A DNA stretch of 48,929 nt, from NCBI RefSeq assembly GCF_036289405.1, contig NZ_JAYFFI010000015.1, positions 1-48,929 on the forward strand. Direction: 5' to 3'. Of this stretch, positions 27,039 to 35,067 are shown one piece after another (within the stretch, counting starts at the first letter, position 1; the number at the start of each line of letters is the position of its first letter). The DNA is from Pseudoramibacter faecis (GTDB taxonomy: Bacteria; Bacillota; Clostridia; Eubacteriales; Eubacteriaceae). The notes beneath the pieces were generated by a model. The model searched no databases, was not told the origin of the DNA, and was given only the letters and a program-made list of their open reading frames with translations. Position numbers and translations under genes: made by a program.

Positions 27039-27068
27039 ATTATACGCTTGCCGATAATTATCTGTCAA
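27039..27068 (-). promoter_or_regulatory. Consensus sigma-A promoter of the NRPS operon
   Basis: Minus-strand TTGACA (27063-27068) and TATAAT (27039-27044), both perfect consensus, are separated by 18 bp. The leader to the ATG at 26936 is about 95 nt. This is the strongest promoter seen in the window and the only obvious one for the 14-kb operon. Confidence 0.82.
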
Positions 27069-27199
27069 TATTTATTCTTATCTTTTACATTATTATTGAT
27101 TTTGATATGGCCTTCCATCTCTCGAATCCCTTTTTCGGCTGCAGACCATTGCCCACACATTTCAAGTTTTACCGGAATATGTCTTTCGGAAGTGACACA

Positions 27200-27230
27200 A
27201 AAAAACAGCGGAAGCCCTGGCCTCCGCTGC
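27200..27230 (-). terminator. Terminator after thiT
   Basis: The perfect 7-bp stem cagcgga (27206-27212) and tccgctg (27223-27229) is extended by partly paired GC inside the loop. Minus-strand reading leads into at least seven T residues. It lies about 90 bp past the thiT stop and isolates thiT from the NRPS promoter. Confidence 0.85.
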
Positions 27231-27316
27231 TTAGATCAAATTTTTGCACGCTTATCGCGCTTTTGCCGCATCAATATCAAAAGACACGATGCCGTTCGCC
27301 GACCTTTTCTCTTTGA

Positions 27317-27994
27317 TTAAGACATGCTGTCTGCTGCATCTACCCGTTTCTGGGCTCTTTCAAACAATCTTTTAACTGCCGGAATACACAGCACGATCAC
27401 CGTGACGGCGCCTTCCGCCGCGATATAAGTTAAATTATACCACAGCGACCAAGTCCAGGCATTAAATTGTTTTGGCGCATAGGCGCCAAAAAAGATAACC
27501 CCTGAGACCACCGCGCAAATATAGCGCCCAAAAATCCCCATCAGATACCCTTTAATCAAACCGTTTTTCTGATACCGCACTAATCCACCAATGCCCAAGG
27601 CGCCAAATGCCAGGATATAATCAATAAGCAGCTGCGCCGGATGAATCACGTACGGATCAAACATCAGATTGATCAGCCCCAGGCAAACCCCAGCCATGAT
27701 GCCCCGCTTCGTCCCAAACAAATAAGCGCACAGCGCGATGGGCAACATCGAAAAAGCGGTAACGGATCCGCCCTGGGGCATTTTGAACAATCGGATCTGC
27801 GAGAGCACCATGGCCATCGCAATCATCAATGCTGAAATGGTCAATGCCCGGACATCAAGCGGCCGAGAATTGCCCGTCTCATCCCGATAACCGCGATCCA
27901 TCAGCGAAAGTAACGCGAGCAGAACGACCACCGCCGCAACAATCGCGGTCTTGCCGATTCCCGCTTCAAAAAATCCCTGCAAATTCTTAAACAT
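27317..27994 (-). CDS. thiT: Thiamine ECF transporter substrate-binding subunit ThiT
   Basis: A 225-residue membrane protein with an extra N-terminal helix followed by the six-helix ECF S-subunit core. ThiT features are visible: ALTISALMIAMAMVLSQIRLFKMPQGGSVTAFSMLPI (spread over helices 1-2, with the QGGS thiamine-loop region), GVCLGLINLMFDPYVIHPAQLLIDYILAF, and a late helix with YNLTYI. ThiT binds thiamine and works with a shared EcfAAT module, none of which is adjacent; the ECF set at 36-39 kb belongs to a different S subunit. The upstream TPP riboswitch independently supports thiamine as ligand. The start is set by a GGAGG six bases before the ATG. Confidence 0.93.
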   Translation of the reverse strand: MFKNLQGFFEAGIGKTAIVAAVVVLLALLSLMDRGYRDETGNSRPLDVRALTISALMIAMAMVLSQIRLFKMPQGGSVTAFSMLPIALCAYLFGTKRGIMAGVCLGLINLMFDPYVIHPAQLLIDYILAFGALGIGGLVRYQKNGLIKGYLMGIFGRYICAVVSGVIFFGAYAPKQFNAWTWSLWYNLTYIAAEGAVTVIVLCIPAVKRLFERAQKRVDAADSMS

Positions 27995-28000
27995 AAAAAA

Positions 28001-28019
28001 CCTCCTTGATTTCAGGAGG
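28001..28019 (-). promoter_or_regulatory. Shine-Dalgarno-sequestering hairpin or terminator of the thiT leader
   Basis: The thiT ribosome binding site GGAGG (complement of 28001-28005) pairs with CCTCC (complement of 28015-28019) across a 9-nt loop, and six T residues follow before the ATG. This is the expression platform of the TPP riboswitch, and could act by hiding the ribosome site or by early termination. Confidence 0.7.
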
Positions 28020-28026
28020 GGCTGTG

Positions 28027-28106
28027 CTTCACTCCCCGCGCCGGCATTGTCCGGATCAGGTCATGAGGGTCAGGCATGTGCCTTTCTCAGCAAGAGCTCC
28101 CCTGTG
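28027..28106 (-). promoter_or_regulatory. TPP riboswitch (THI element)
   Basis: The minus strand shows the conserved TPP aptamer blocks in order: GGGGAGC at the 5' side, CTGAGA, GACCC, ATGACCTGATCCGGA, AATGCCGGCG, and the closing GGGGAGTG. It lies immediately upstream of thiT. TPP binding should repress thiT expression when thiamine is plentiful. Confidence 0.95.
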
Positions 28107-28193
28107 ATATTTAAAGCTTAACGATAATGTTAAAACTTGTCAATAACAGAAATCATTTGGTCACAATCATTCAATTATCCAACTCTCAGCACA

Positions 28194-28226
28194 AAAAACT
28201 GCTCCAAATTCAAAGGAGCAGTTTTT
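28194..28226 (-). terminator. Terminator after trpB2
   Basis: A perfect 12-bp stem (28194-28205 with 28215-28226) has a 9-nt loop. The minus-strand continuation is T-rich. It starts 14 bp beyond the trpB2 stop. Confidence 0.92.
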
Positions 28227-28239
28227 GAATACTGATGCT

Positions 28240-29610
28240 TCAATCGACTTTTGGCAATTCCGAAAGGCTGCCGCTCAATTCGTCATCGCCCGGAATCGTA
28301 TCCCCCATGACGTGGTCGTTAAATTGTTCATAGGCCGTCATGTCAAAGAAGCCCGTGCCCGTCAGGCCAAAGAGAATGGTTTTGGCTTCGCCGGCTTCCT
28401 TGCTTCTGAGCGCTTCGTCAATAGCCACACGAATGGCATGCGCGCTTTCCGGCGCTGGCAGAATGCCCTCAACCCGGGCAAATTGTTCCGCGGCGGCAAA
28501 GACCGAAGTTTGTTCCACCGCCACGGCCTCCATCAGTCCGTCGTGATAGAGCTGGGAAAGAATCGGGCTCATGCCGTGAAAGCGCAGTCCGCCGGCGTGA
28601 TTGGCCGATGGAATAAAGTCGCATCCCAAAGTATACATCTTCGCCAACGGCGTAACTTTGCCGGTATCACAGAAATCATAGGCAAATTTGCCCCAGGTAA
28701 AGCTCGGACAAGAGGCCGGCTCTACGGCCACAAAGCGATAGTCCTTTTCGCCGCGCAGCTTTTCTCCCATAAATGGCGAGATCAAACCGCCGAGATTAGA
28801 GCCGCCGCCGGCACAGCCGATGATCACGTCCGGCTCGATACCGTATTTCCGGCAGGCTGTCTGCGCTTCCAGCCCGATCACCGACTGATGCAGCACCACC
28901 TGATTGAGCACCGATCCCAGCACATAACGATAGCCTTCATGAGTTGTGGCTGTTTCTACTGCTTCAGAAATAGCACAGCCCAAACTGCCGGTGGTCCCAG
29001 GATGTGCTGCGTTGATTTGCCTGCCGATTTCGGTGGTCATCGACGGCGACGGGGTTACATCGGCGCCATAGGTGCGCATCACCTCCCGGCGGAAAGGTTT
29101 TTGCTTGTAGGACACCTTAACCATATAGACCTTGCAATCGAGGCCCAGATACGCACAGGACATGGAAAGTGCCGTCCCCCATTGGCCGGCGCCGGTCTCG
29201 GTGGTTACGCCTTTAAGCCCTTGCTTCTTGGCATAATAGGCCTGCGCGATGGCCGAATTGAGTTTGTGGCTGCCGCTGGTGTTGTTGCCTTCAAATTTGT
29301 AATAAATCTTTGCCGGTGTGCTCAGCGCCTTTTCGAGATTGTAGGCCCGAACCAACGGCGAAGGGCGGTAGGTTTTATAGTATTCTCTGATGGCATCCGG
29401 GATATCAAAATACGCCGTGTCATCGTCCAGTTCCTGGGCCACCAAATCGTCGCAGAAAACCGACGTCAAATCGTCAAAAGTGACTGGCTGTTTGGTTGCC
29501 GGATTTAATAACGGCGCCGGTTTGTTTTGCATATCGGCACGGACATTGTACCATTGTTTCGGAATTTCCGATTCTTCGAGATAAATCTTGTAGGGAATAT
29601 GCTTGCTCAT
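28240..29610 (-). CDS. trpB2: Tryptophan synthase beta-like subunit (TrpB2 type)
   Basis: A 456-residue PLP enzyme of fold type II. It matches the TrpB2 (trpB-related) subfamily in length and in its N-terminus (YLEESEIPKQWYNVRADM, then YRPSPLVRAYNLEKAL). The PLP lysine lies in NNTSGSHKLNSA, the phosphate loop is GCAGGGSNLGG, and TETGAGQWGTALS contains the catalytic glutamate. TrpB2 joins indole and serine to make tryptophan and usually does not depend on TrpA. No trpA or other trp gene is adjacent, so indole salvage is a plausible role. The ATG at 29610 follows GGAGG. A Trp-specific T-box controls it. Confidence 0.93.
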   Translation of the reverse strand: MSKHIPYKIYLEESEIPKQWYNVRADMQNKPAPLLNPATKQPVTFDDLTSVFCDDLVAQELDDDTAYFDIPDAIREYYKTYRPSPLVRAYNLEKALSTPAKIYYKFEGNNTSGSHKLNSAIAQAYYAKKQGLKGVTTETGAGQWGTALSMSCAYLGLDCKVYMVKVSYKQKPFRREVMRTYGADVTPSPSMTTEIGRQINAAHPGTTGSLGCAISEAVETATTHEGYRYVLGSVLNQVVLHQSVIGLEAQTACRKYGIEPDVIIGCAGGGSNLGGLISPFMGEKLRGEKDYRFVAVEPASCPSFTWGKFAYDFCDTGKVTPLAKMYTLGCDFIPSANHAGGLRFHGMSPILSQLYHDGLMEAVAVEQTSVFAAAEQFARVEGILPAPESAHAIRVAIDEALRSKEAGEAKTILFGLTGTGFFDMTAYEQFNDHVMGDTIPGDDELSGSLSELPKVD

Positions 29611-29665
29611 GTTTTTGCCTCCGCTGAATTGAAATACTGTCGATCGCCATTGCGAAAGATTGTAA

Positions 29666-29990
29666 ATAAAAAGTCCCCGCAACACGATCTCAAAGGATCT
29701 GATGCAGGGACAGAAAATACACTTTGATTTCTGCGGTGCCACCCGGCTTGACTGCCATTATTGGGCAATCCACTTAGCGCATACGCGGACAAATCCGAAT
29801 ACGCCGTCTTTTGTTAACGAAGGGACTTGCTCCGTCTCCCATAATAGCGGATTGCCGTTCACAATCCGCGTTCCGGTCGCGCTGGGAAGGCCATTCATTC
29901 AAAATCGCACGCACTGTTTCGCACCAGCCAACAGCTCTCTGGATCAGCTTTATTTTGAATTACTTCTCTTCCGTTCCACTTTAAATTGTT
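29666..29990 (-). promoter_or_regulatory. Tryptophan T-box leader with terminator, upstream of trpB2
   Basis: On the minus strand the leader shows AGAGAG and GGCTGGTGCGAAAC stem-I motifs, then GAATGGCC, whose TGG (complement of 29891-29893) is the Trp specifier codon. The T-box motif GGGTGGCACCGCAG lies at 29731-29744. Its UGGC pairs with a GCCA tRNA end, fitting the G discriminator base of tRNA-Trp. A terminator stem (29673-29711) with a T tail follows. Uncharged tRNA-Trp should stabilise the antiterminator and switch trpB2 on. The 5' boundary is approximate. Confidence 0.92.
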
Positions 29991-29994
29991 TCTT

Positions 29995-30024
29995 TATATA
30001 TCACAACACACACTTTTTTGTCAA
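29995..30024 (-). promoter_or_regulatory. Predicted promoter of the T-box/trpB2 transcript
   Basis: Minus-strand TTGACA (30019-30024) is separated by 18 bp from TATATA (29995-30000), placing the transcript start just before the T-box leader. Confidence 0.7.
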
Positions 30025-30079
30025 GTTGGAAATCACTATCAAGCCAATATATCCGCCACAGCAAAACGATGATTCCGCG

Positions 30080-30229
30080 TTAAAATGCCTCGTAAACAAA
30101 CCCCGGCGAGCTGAGCATGCTGCCGAACATCGAAAACAGATAAAGCACGACCATTAGGATGAAAAAATAAAGCGTGTAACGCCAGGAAATCGTCCCGAGA
30201 ATTTTTTTAATTTTGCTGATAATAGGCAT
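30080..30229 (-). CDS. dltX: DltX, small membrane protein of teichoic acid D-alanylation
   Basis: A 49-residue protein. A basic N-terminus is followed by one membrane helix (YTLYFFILMVVLYLFSMFG) and ends in GFVYEAF, matching the conserved FIYNEF-type C-terminal motif of DltX (PF12459). DltX C-terminal peptides help move D-Ala from DltC across the membrane with DltB and DltD. Most dlt operons place dltX first; here it is last and overlaps dltD by 23 bp, suggesting coupled translation. The ribosome site is weak. Confidence 0.82.
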   Translation of the reverse strand: MPIISKIKKILGTISWRYTLYFFILMVVLYLFSMFGSMLSSPGFVYEAF

Positions 30230-31460
30230 TAATTTTCTGATCAATTTGAAACCATCCTTCGTTCCAGGGATGAACGGCGTCCGTCGTGATGTACGGTCGA
30301 TAATCGTATTTCGACAGCGAAACATACCTCGCGCCGTAAGCAGCCGCCATTGCCTTGACTCTGCGGTTCACCACACTGCGCTTATCGGCCGTCATTCCGG
30401 TATAGTCATACCAATAACCGTTGACCGGCAACACGAGCAGCATCGGCTTGATACCCCTGGCCTTGCAGATCTTTAAAAAGGCACGCAAATCGTCGTATTC
30501 CGCAGTCTTTTCCCAGTTTGCATGGGCGTGAGCCCCGGCCATCTTCGGCGCAAGCCTGGCATACTTGCTTCGCCACATTCTATCGGACATATAAAATGCA
30601 TTGTTCGATCGTTTTTGGCTGGCTTTGCGCACCTGCTGCCAGACTTTTTCGCGCGCCATAAATTGTTTGAGATCTTTCGACGTCACAATGCCTTTCCGCC
30701 TCAGTCCCTGAACCACCTGCATCCGGGCTCTCTTCCGCAAGGGCCCGAGCACCTTCTCTACCGCCCGGTTGTGGGTATTGCGGTCTGCCATAAAGGTCAT
30801 GGCCACTCTCATAGTAATATAGTCCGTGTCTGTGGCGTAACGCTTGCTGGACAGATACAGAAGACGCTGAAAAAGCTTCGGGTTTTTCCCAAGATTTACC
30901 TCATTGCAATTTTTTACAAAGCGACTCAGCTTCGGATCGTGCGCCAAAAGTTTCTCTGAACGTCTGGCCACGTACCGCTTAACATCGACTGGAATTTTCG
31001 GATTCTCCATAAAAGCCATATATTCTGTTTTGGAAAACCGCAGCGCATAGGCCTTTGATTTAACGCCCTTGCCCGCAAACCACGTCGGCGAAACCAGCAG
31101 TACTACTTTTTTACTCTTCACCTGATCGCCGATTGCCCCGAGTGCCACTGTGTGAAAAAGAGTCTGGTTGAAGGGACCGCCGATCGTCATCAGCCGAACA
31201 TCCGAATGGGCAAATATATTGCGTGGATGATAGGCTGTGTTTTTGCCATGCCGAAATTCTGAAGAGCCAAACACGGCCATGGTCTTCTTTGCGATATTCA
31301 TCCGCAGCCCGTTATAAGACAGATCTTTATAGCGATTGTCCCAGGTGCCAAACCGATGATCCTTCGCTTTAAGTCCGGTGCTCACGCAAATGGCGTGCAA
31401 CCCCACAGCAAAGCAGCAAAACAACAGCGTCGCCACGCAAAACGCTTTGACTTTTCGCAT
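30207..31460 (-). CDS. dltD: DltD, D-alanyl transfer to teichoic acid
   Basis: A 417-residue protein with an N-terminal membrane anchor (residues ~5-28) and an extracytoplasmic SGNH-like hydrolase domain. It shows the nucleophile motif FGSSEFRH (residues 64-71) and GGPFNQTLFH, where LTA-acting homologues have a GQxxSQS-type block. The core strand VVLLVSPTWF and the C-terminal DAVHPWNEGW with the catalytic Asp-His pair are also present. DltD completes transfer of D-alanine to lipoteichoic acid outside the membrane. The central region (~150-290) is unusually rich in Lys and Arg. It lies 9 bp after dltC. Confidence 0.92.
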   Translation of the reverse strand: MRKVKAFCVATLLFCCFAVGLHAICVSTGLKAKDHRFGTWDNRYKDLSYNGLRMNIAKKTMAVFGSSEFRHGKNTAYHPRNIFAHSDVRLMTIGGPFNQTLFHTVALGAIGDQVKSKKVVLLVSPTWFAGKGVKSKAYALRFSKTEYMAFMENPKIPVDVKRYVARRSEKLLAHDPKLSRFVKNCNEVNLGKNPKLFQRLLYLSSKRYATDTDYITMRVAMTFMADRNTHNRAVEKVLGPLRKRARMQVVQGLRRKGIVTSKDLKQFMAREKVWQQVRKASQKRSNNAFYMSDRMWRSKYARLAPKMAGAHAHANWEKTAEYDDLRAFLKICKARGIKPMLLVLPVNGYWYDYTGMTADKRSVVNRRVKAMAAAYGARYVSLSKYDYRPYITTDAVHPWNEGWFQIDQKINAYYQQN

Positions 31461-31469
31461 CGTAAAAGC

Positions 31470-31706
31470 CTACTGTACCAAACGCTTTTTAACCTGAGCG
31501 ATGATTTTATTCGGCGTGTCCATGTCTTCCCGGGCGACCTCTGATGGCGAGATCACGATACCGAAAGTCGATTCGATTTCCGTCAACAGTTCAGCATAAT
31601 CCAAAGAGTCGAGCAGGTCTTCTTCCGTTAAATTAATATCCAAATCTTCCCGAACGACTTCGTCGCCGCATAATTCCTCTAAAATCGCCAAAATTTCTTC
31701 TTCCAT
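31470..31706 (-). CDS. dltC: D-alanine carrier protein DltC
   Basis: A 78-residue acidic carrier protein of exactly the usual DltC length. The phosphopantetheine serine is Ser34 in LLDSLDYAELLTEIE, followed by the DltC-like FGIVISPSEV segment and TPNKIIAQVKKRL. DltA loads D-alanine onto the cofactor for transfer by DltB and DltD. The ATG at 31706 has an AAGGAG site; a longer in-frame start would add a Lys-rich tail with no support. The Sfp-type PPTase of the NRPS operon could in principle also prime this carrier. Confidence 0.93.
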   Translation of the reverse strand: MEEEILAILEELCGDEVVREDLDINLTEEDLLDSLDYAELLTEIESTFGIVISPSEVAREDMDTPNKIIAQVKKRLVQ

Positions 31707-31787
31707 TTTTTTCTCCTTCTTTCTTTGTTTTCCTTTGCTGCTCCGCATCTATTTTTCAGCCGTCGCATGCTTGCTGTCTTTCATCCG

Positions 31788-32951
31788 TTAAAGGTGGAGC
31801 AAAGCGTTCAAATGCCCTGAAAAAATCAAAAATCCAAACATGACCAAATTAAAAGTCACAAACCACGATATCACTTTAAACCCTTTATCTTTTTTGTGTC
31901 GCTTATAAAATTTCGATTTCTTCTGAAAGATCTCCGTTGCCGAGAGCAGCGCCCCGTGATACAGGCCATAGGCAATATAATAGGACGTGAGGCCGTGCCA
32001 GCAGCCCATGATGCCCATGTTGATAATAAACGCCACCGATGCTCGAGTCAATTTATTTTTAAATCGCTTCTTGCGAATCATGTTCATCGTGATGCGCGAA
32101 AACACAAAATCTCGGAACCAATGGGACAAGGTGATGTGCCAGCGATCCCAAAATTCTTTGATATCCGCACTCACAAAAGGCTTGTTGAAGTTGTCCGGCG
32201 TCTTGATGCCGAACAGATAGCTCGCCCCCACGGCCATGTCGCTATATCCTGCAAAATCAAAAAACAGGTAGAAACCGTAGGTATACATATAAATCAAACC
32301 GCCACGCAGGGAATGTCCCATGCCAAACCAAATCATTAACTGATAAAAGCCGGTCGCAATGGCTTTTTTATAGACCAGCCCCCGCAGGATCCTAAACAAT
32401 CCAATCCCAACCAGATCGAGATATTCCGCCTTGGGCATCACCTGGCGAAGATCATCGTTAAAACGCCGACTGCGATCGATGGGGCCCGAACTGAGTGCCG
32501 GAAAGAATAGCAACAAATAAGCATATTCAAGAACGTCGACGCTTTCAATCAGGCCGTCATAAATCTCGATGACGATCTGTGCAGATTTGAACGTCATGTA
32601 GGAAATCCCCATGAACCGCAGGATATCATGCGGGTCGTGGGTGGCAATGAATACCTTGTTCAGTGCCAGGGGCAAAATCGCTAAGCCCAAAAACAGATGA
32701 TATAGCTTGGCATTGCGCCCCTTTGTTTTGTGCACCTTCAAATAAATCTGAATCAACACAAAAGTATAAATCAGAAAGCCAATGAGGTAGGCCAGCGCCT
32801 TGGGATTGTTCCCCATGGCCATCCACACAAAAAACAACGTGACCGCCGCACCGTAATATTTGATGGGCTGCTCATGGACACCCAGCCAAATCGCCGGAAG
32901 AGTCAGCACCACAAGCCAAATAAAAAATAAATTATCGCCAAATAATTGCAC
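31788..32951 (-). CDS. dltB: DltB, MBOAT-family D-alanine transfer protein
   Basis: A 387-residue polytopic membrane protein of the MBOAT family with about eleven hydrophobic segments. It carries the family block WHITLSHWFRDFVFSRI and the catalytic histidine in GCWHGLTSYYIAYGLYHG near residue ~290. DltB forms the channel that passes D-alanine from DltC to the outer face. Translation starts at a GTG preceded by GAGAGG eight bases upstream. The gap to dltA is 20 bp and to dltC 81 bp. Confidence 0.94.
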   Translation of the reverse strand: MQLFGDNLFFIWLVVLTLPAIWLGVHEQPIKYYGAAVTLFFVWMAMGNNPKALAYLIGFLIYTFVLIQIYLKVHKTKGRNAKLYHLFLGLAILPLALNKVFIATHDPHDILRFMGISYMTFKSAQIVIEIYDGLIESVDVLEYAYLLLFFPALSSGPIDRSRRFNDDLRQVMPKAEYLDLVGIGLFRILRGLVYKKAIATGFYQLMIWFGMGHSLRGGLIYMYTYGFYLFFDFAGYSDMAVGASYLFGIKTPDNFNKPFVSADIKEFWDRWHITLSHWFRDFVFSRITMNMIRKKRFKNKLTRASVAFIINMGIMGCWHGLTSYYIAYGLYHGALLSATEIFQKKSKFYKRHKKDKGFKVISWFVTFNLVMFGFLIFSGHLNALLHL

Positions 32952-32971
32952 GATGTAAACCTCTCGCCCTA

Positions 32972-34546
32972 TCAGAGGCTTTGCGCCAGCTGTTTTTTGT
33001 CAATCTTGCCATTTTGGCTCAGCGGGAAATGGTCGACAAAAACCACCTGCTTGGGTACCATATAATTCGGCACGATCTGTTTGAGACCCGCACGCACCCA
33101 TTTGCGTCCGGCATAGCCGTCGGCGAGCATCCAACCGTCCGGCGTTCTTTCAAAAACGTCGGCCTCCTGGATCGGATGAGGCGCCGCCTCGCGAATCACA
33201 AAAGCCACCAAATGTTTGATTTGATCGCCGCTTCGCTTGGGGACAACCGCCGCCTTAGCCACGCCATCAAGTTTAAGCAGGTTGCTTTCGATATCGCCGA
33301 GTTCGATGCGATAGCCGTGCCATTTAATCTGCTGATCCATGCGCCCTTCATAATAAAGCAATCCGTCCGGCCCGTAATAACCCACATCGCCAGTGCGATA
33401 ACCCCGCACCGGCCGGCCGTTCAGGGTCGTGGTGAAAAAAACAGCAGCGGTCTTTTCGGGATTCTGATAATATCCCGGACTGACCGTATCCCCGACAATG
33501 GTCATCTCCCCCTTGTCGCCGGGTGCCGCGGGGCCGCCATCCTCGGCGACAATGCGCACCGCCAAATCCGGCTTGGGGACTCCGATGGGCAGGGCACCTT
33601 CCGCTGCGGTCATCGCCTTAGTGATGGACACTGCCGTCACGCAGACCGTCGTTTCCGTCGGGCCATAGGTATTAAACACCTGCGCCGCAGGAAACCGCGT
33701 CAGCAGTTTAGCCGCCGTTGCCTTGTGCAGTGTCTCACCGCAGAACAAAAACAAATCAATGCTTGGAAAGTGTGCGCTGTCAAAACAGGTTTCGCTTAGA
33801 CAAACATCCGCAAAAGAAGGGGTCGACACCCATGTGTTGATCTTCCCCGCCTGAATATAAATCAGCATTTCCGGCACATTCTGCTGCAGTGGCTTGTCCA
33901 CACACCACAGCGTTCCCCCGGTCACCAGCGAGCGGTAGAGATCCATCACTGACAAATCGAAAGAAAACGGCGCCTGATTGAGATAAATCTGAGGGGCGGC
34001 CATCCCATCATTGCCGATGCCGACGATCCAGTCCAAATAATGACCGAGATTACCGCCTGTAATCATGACCCCTTTGGGTTTGCCCGTGCTTCCGGATGTA
34101 AAAATAATATAATGGTTGGTCGCCGGATCGTAACAATTCATATAGGCCGCCGATTGCTCTGCCAGCACCTCTCTGATGGTTGCTGACGTCATCACCCGGC
34201 TGCTTGCCGGCACACGGCCATTCAGCATTTCCGTCGTCAGCACCACCGGATTGGCCACCATCTGAATAATTTCACTCACCCGCTCCGGCGGCATGTTGGT
34301 GTCCACGGGACAATAAGCTCGGCCAGAGCGGGCACATGCTAAAAAACACACCAGCATCAGCGGATCCTTGTGCCCGTAGACCACCACCGGATCCCGATTG
34401 TCTCCCAGAATGCTGTCGAGCCAATTAGCCAATTTCCCGGCATCGCGCCACATCTCATCGTAACACATGCTGCCCGACCGGGAGGAAAAACACAACCGAT
34501 CACCATGGACCTGCACCATCGCCTCGATTTGCTTGATCACATTCAT
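32972..34546 (-). CDS. dltA: D-alanine--carrier protein ligase DltA
   Basis: A 524-residue adenylating enzyme. It shows the phosphate loop IIFTSGSTGKPKGVMI, FNTYGPTETTVCVTAV, GYRTGDVGYYGPDGLLYYEGR, the hinge HGYRIELGDIESNL, and the catalytic lysine near the C-terminus (SQNGKIDKK). It activates D-alanine as AMP ester and loads DltC. The assignment as DltA rather than an NRPS domain rests on size, lack of fused domains and the complete dltB-C-D-X set downstream. The ribosome site (AAAGGT) is moderate. It opens the operon, about 85 nt after a predicted promoter. Confidence 0.94.
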   Translation of the reverse strand: MNVIKQIEAMVQVHGDRLCFSSRSGSMCYDEMWRDAGKLANWLDSILGDNRDPVVVYGHKDPLMLVCFLACARSGRAYCPVDTNMPPERVSEIIQMVANPVVLTTEMLNGRVPASSRVMTSATIREVLAEQSAAYMNCYDPATNHYIIFTSGSTGKPKGVMITGGNLGHYLDWIVGIGNDGMAAPQIYLNQAPFSFDLSVMDLYRSLVTGGTLWCVDKPLQQNVPEMLIYIQAGKINTWVSTPSFADVCLSETCFDSAHFPSIDLFLFCGETLHKATAAKLLTRFPAAQVFNTYGPTETTVCVTAVSITKAMTAAEGALPIGVPKPDLAVRIVAEDGGPAAPGDKGEMTIVGDTVSPGYYQNPEKTAAVFFTTTLNGRPVRGYRTGDVGYYGPDGLLYYEGRMDQQIKWHGYRIELGDIESNLLKLDGVAKAAVVPKRSGDQIKHLVAFVIREAAPHPIQEADVFERTPDGWMLADGYAGRKWVRAGLKQIVPNYMVPKQVVFVDHFPLSQNGKIDKKQLAQSL

Positions 34547-34633
34547 TGTCTTTTACCTTTCGTTATCCTGAATGATCGAGCATACCTGTGCTCTGATCTC
34601 TTCAATTTTTTTCTTGTTATTTTATCGGAGTCT

Positions 34634-34662
34634 ATCTTATATCCGTTGTTATGGTGTGTCAA
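34634..34662 (-). promoter_or_regulatory. Predicted promoter of the dlt operon
   Basis: Minus-strand TTGACA (34657-34662), 17-bp spacer, TAAGAT (34634-34639; four of six consensus bases). The leader to the dltA ATG is about 80 nt. Confidence 0.65.
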
Positions 34663-34663
34663 T

Positions 34664-35011
34664 AAGATAATACAATTATTTAATATTTATTAAAATATGT
34701 TTTGATATTAATGTATTCTTTTGAATCGCTTTTTTGCATTGCTCTTTCTATTTTTCCCATGCGGTTATTTTTTAGATTTTTCGAGGATTACACCGTTTTC
34801 ATTTCTCCTGATTCTGTTGTTTTTTCGCATCCGATTTCGTAGCTCTTTATCAATAGCGTTATCATCCCTTTTAAAAATCACTAAAGAATTTTACACTTTC
34901 TAACTTTTATAATATTATTGTCGTTTATTTCCCGTATTCTTTATCAATACCGCCATCAGTACGGCCGACCATTTTGTGTCACGATTTCATCTCACCCGGA
35001 ATGCATAATCT
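34664..35011. other. Intergenic AT-rich DNA with no recognised feature
   Basis: Between the dlt promoter and the terminator at 35012 the DNA is T-rich on the plus strand. A 60-codon plus-strand frame at 34721-34903 is low-complexity (Phe/Leu-rich), lacks a convincing ribosome site and is not called. No tRNA, repeat or riboswitch was seen. Confidence 0.5.
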
Positions 35012-35055
35012 AAAATGCCCGGACTTTCACGCTGTGGTGAAGGTCCGGGCATTTT
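35012..35055 (-). terminator. Strong hairpin terminator after the 36-codon small gene
   Basis: A perfect 13-bp stem (35012-35024 with 35043-35055) has further pairing inside the loop (ttcac/gtgaa). A TTTT run flanks it on the minus strand and a TTTTT run on the plus strand. It begins 13 bp beyond the stop of the small gene at 35068-35178. Confidence 0.82.
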
Positions 35056-35067
35056 TCGGTTGCATTT

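Noticed and set aside
28225..29508. Long plus-strand open frame (427 codons) opposite trpB2
   Set aside because: It is antisense to a clearly recognisable gene, has no family motifs and no ribosome site; an artefact of codon bias.
32972..34546. The adenylation enzyme here as a trans-acting partner of the NRPS operon
   Set aside because: It is followed by dltB, dltC, dltD and dltX in a tight operon, so DltA is the better call; cross-talk cannot be excluded.
34721..34903. 60-codon plus-strand frame rich in Phe and Leu
   Set aside because: Low complexity from T-rich DNA, no convincing ribosome site.
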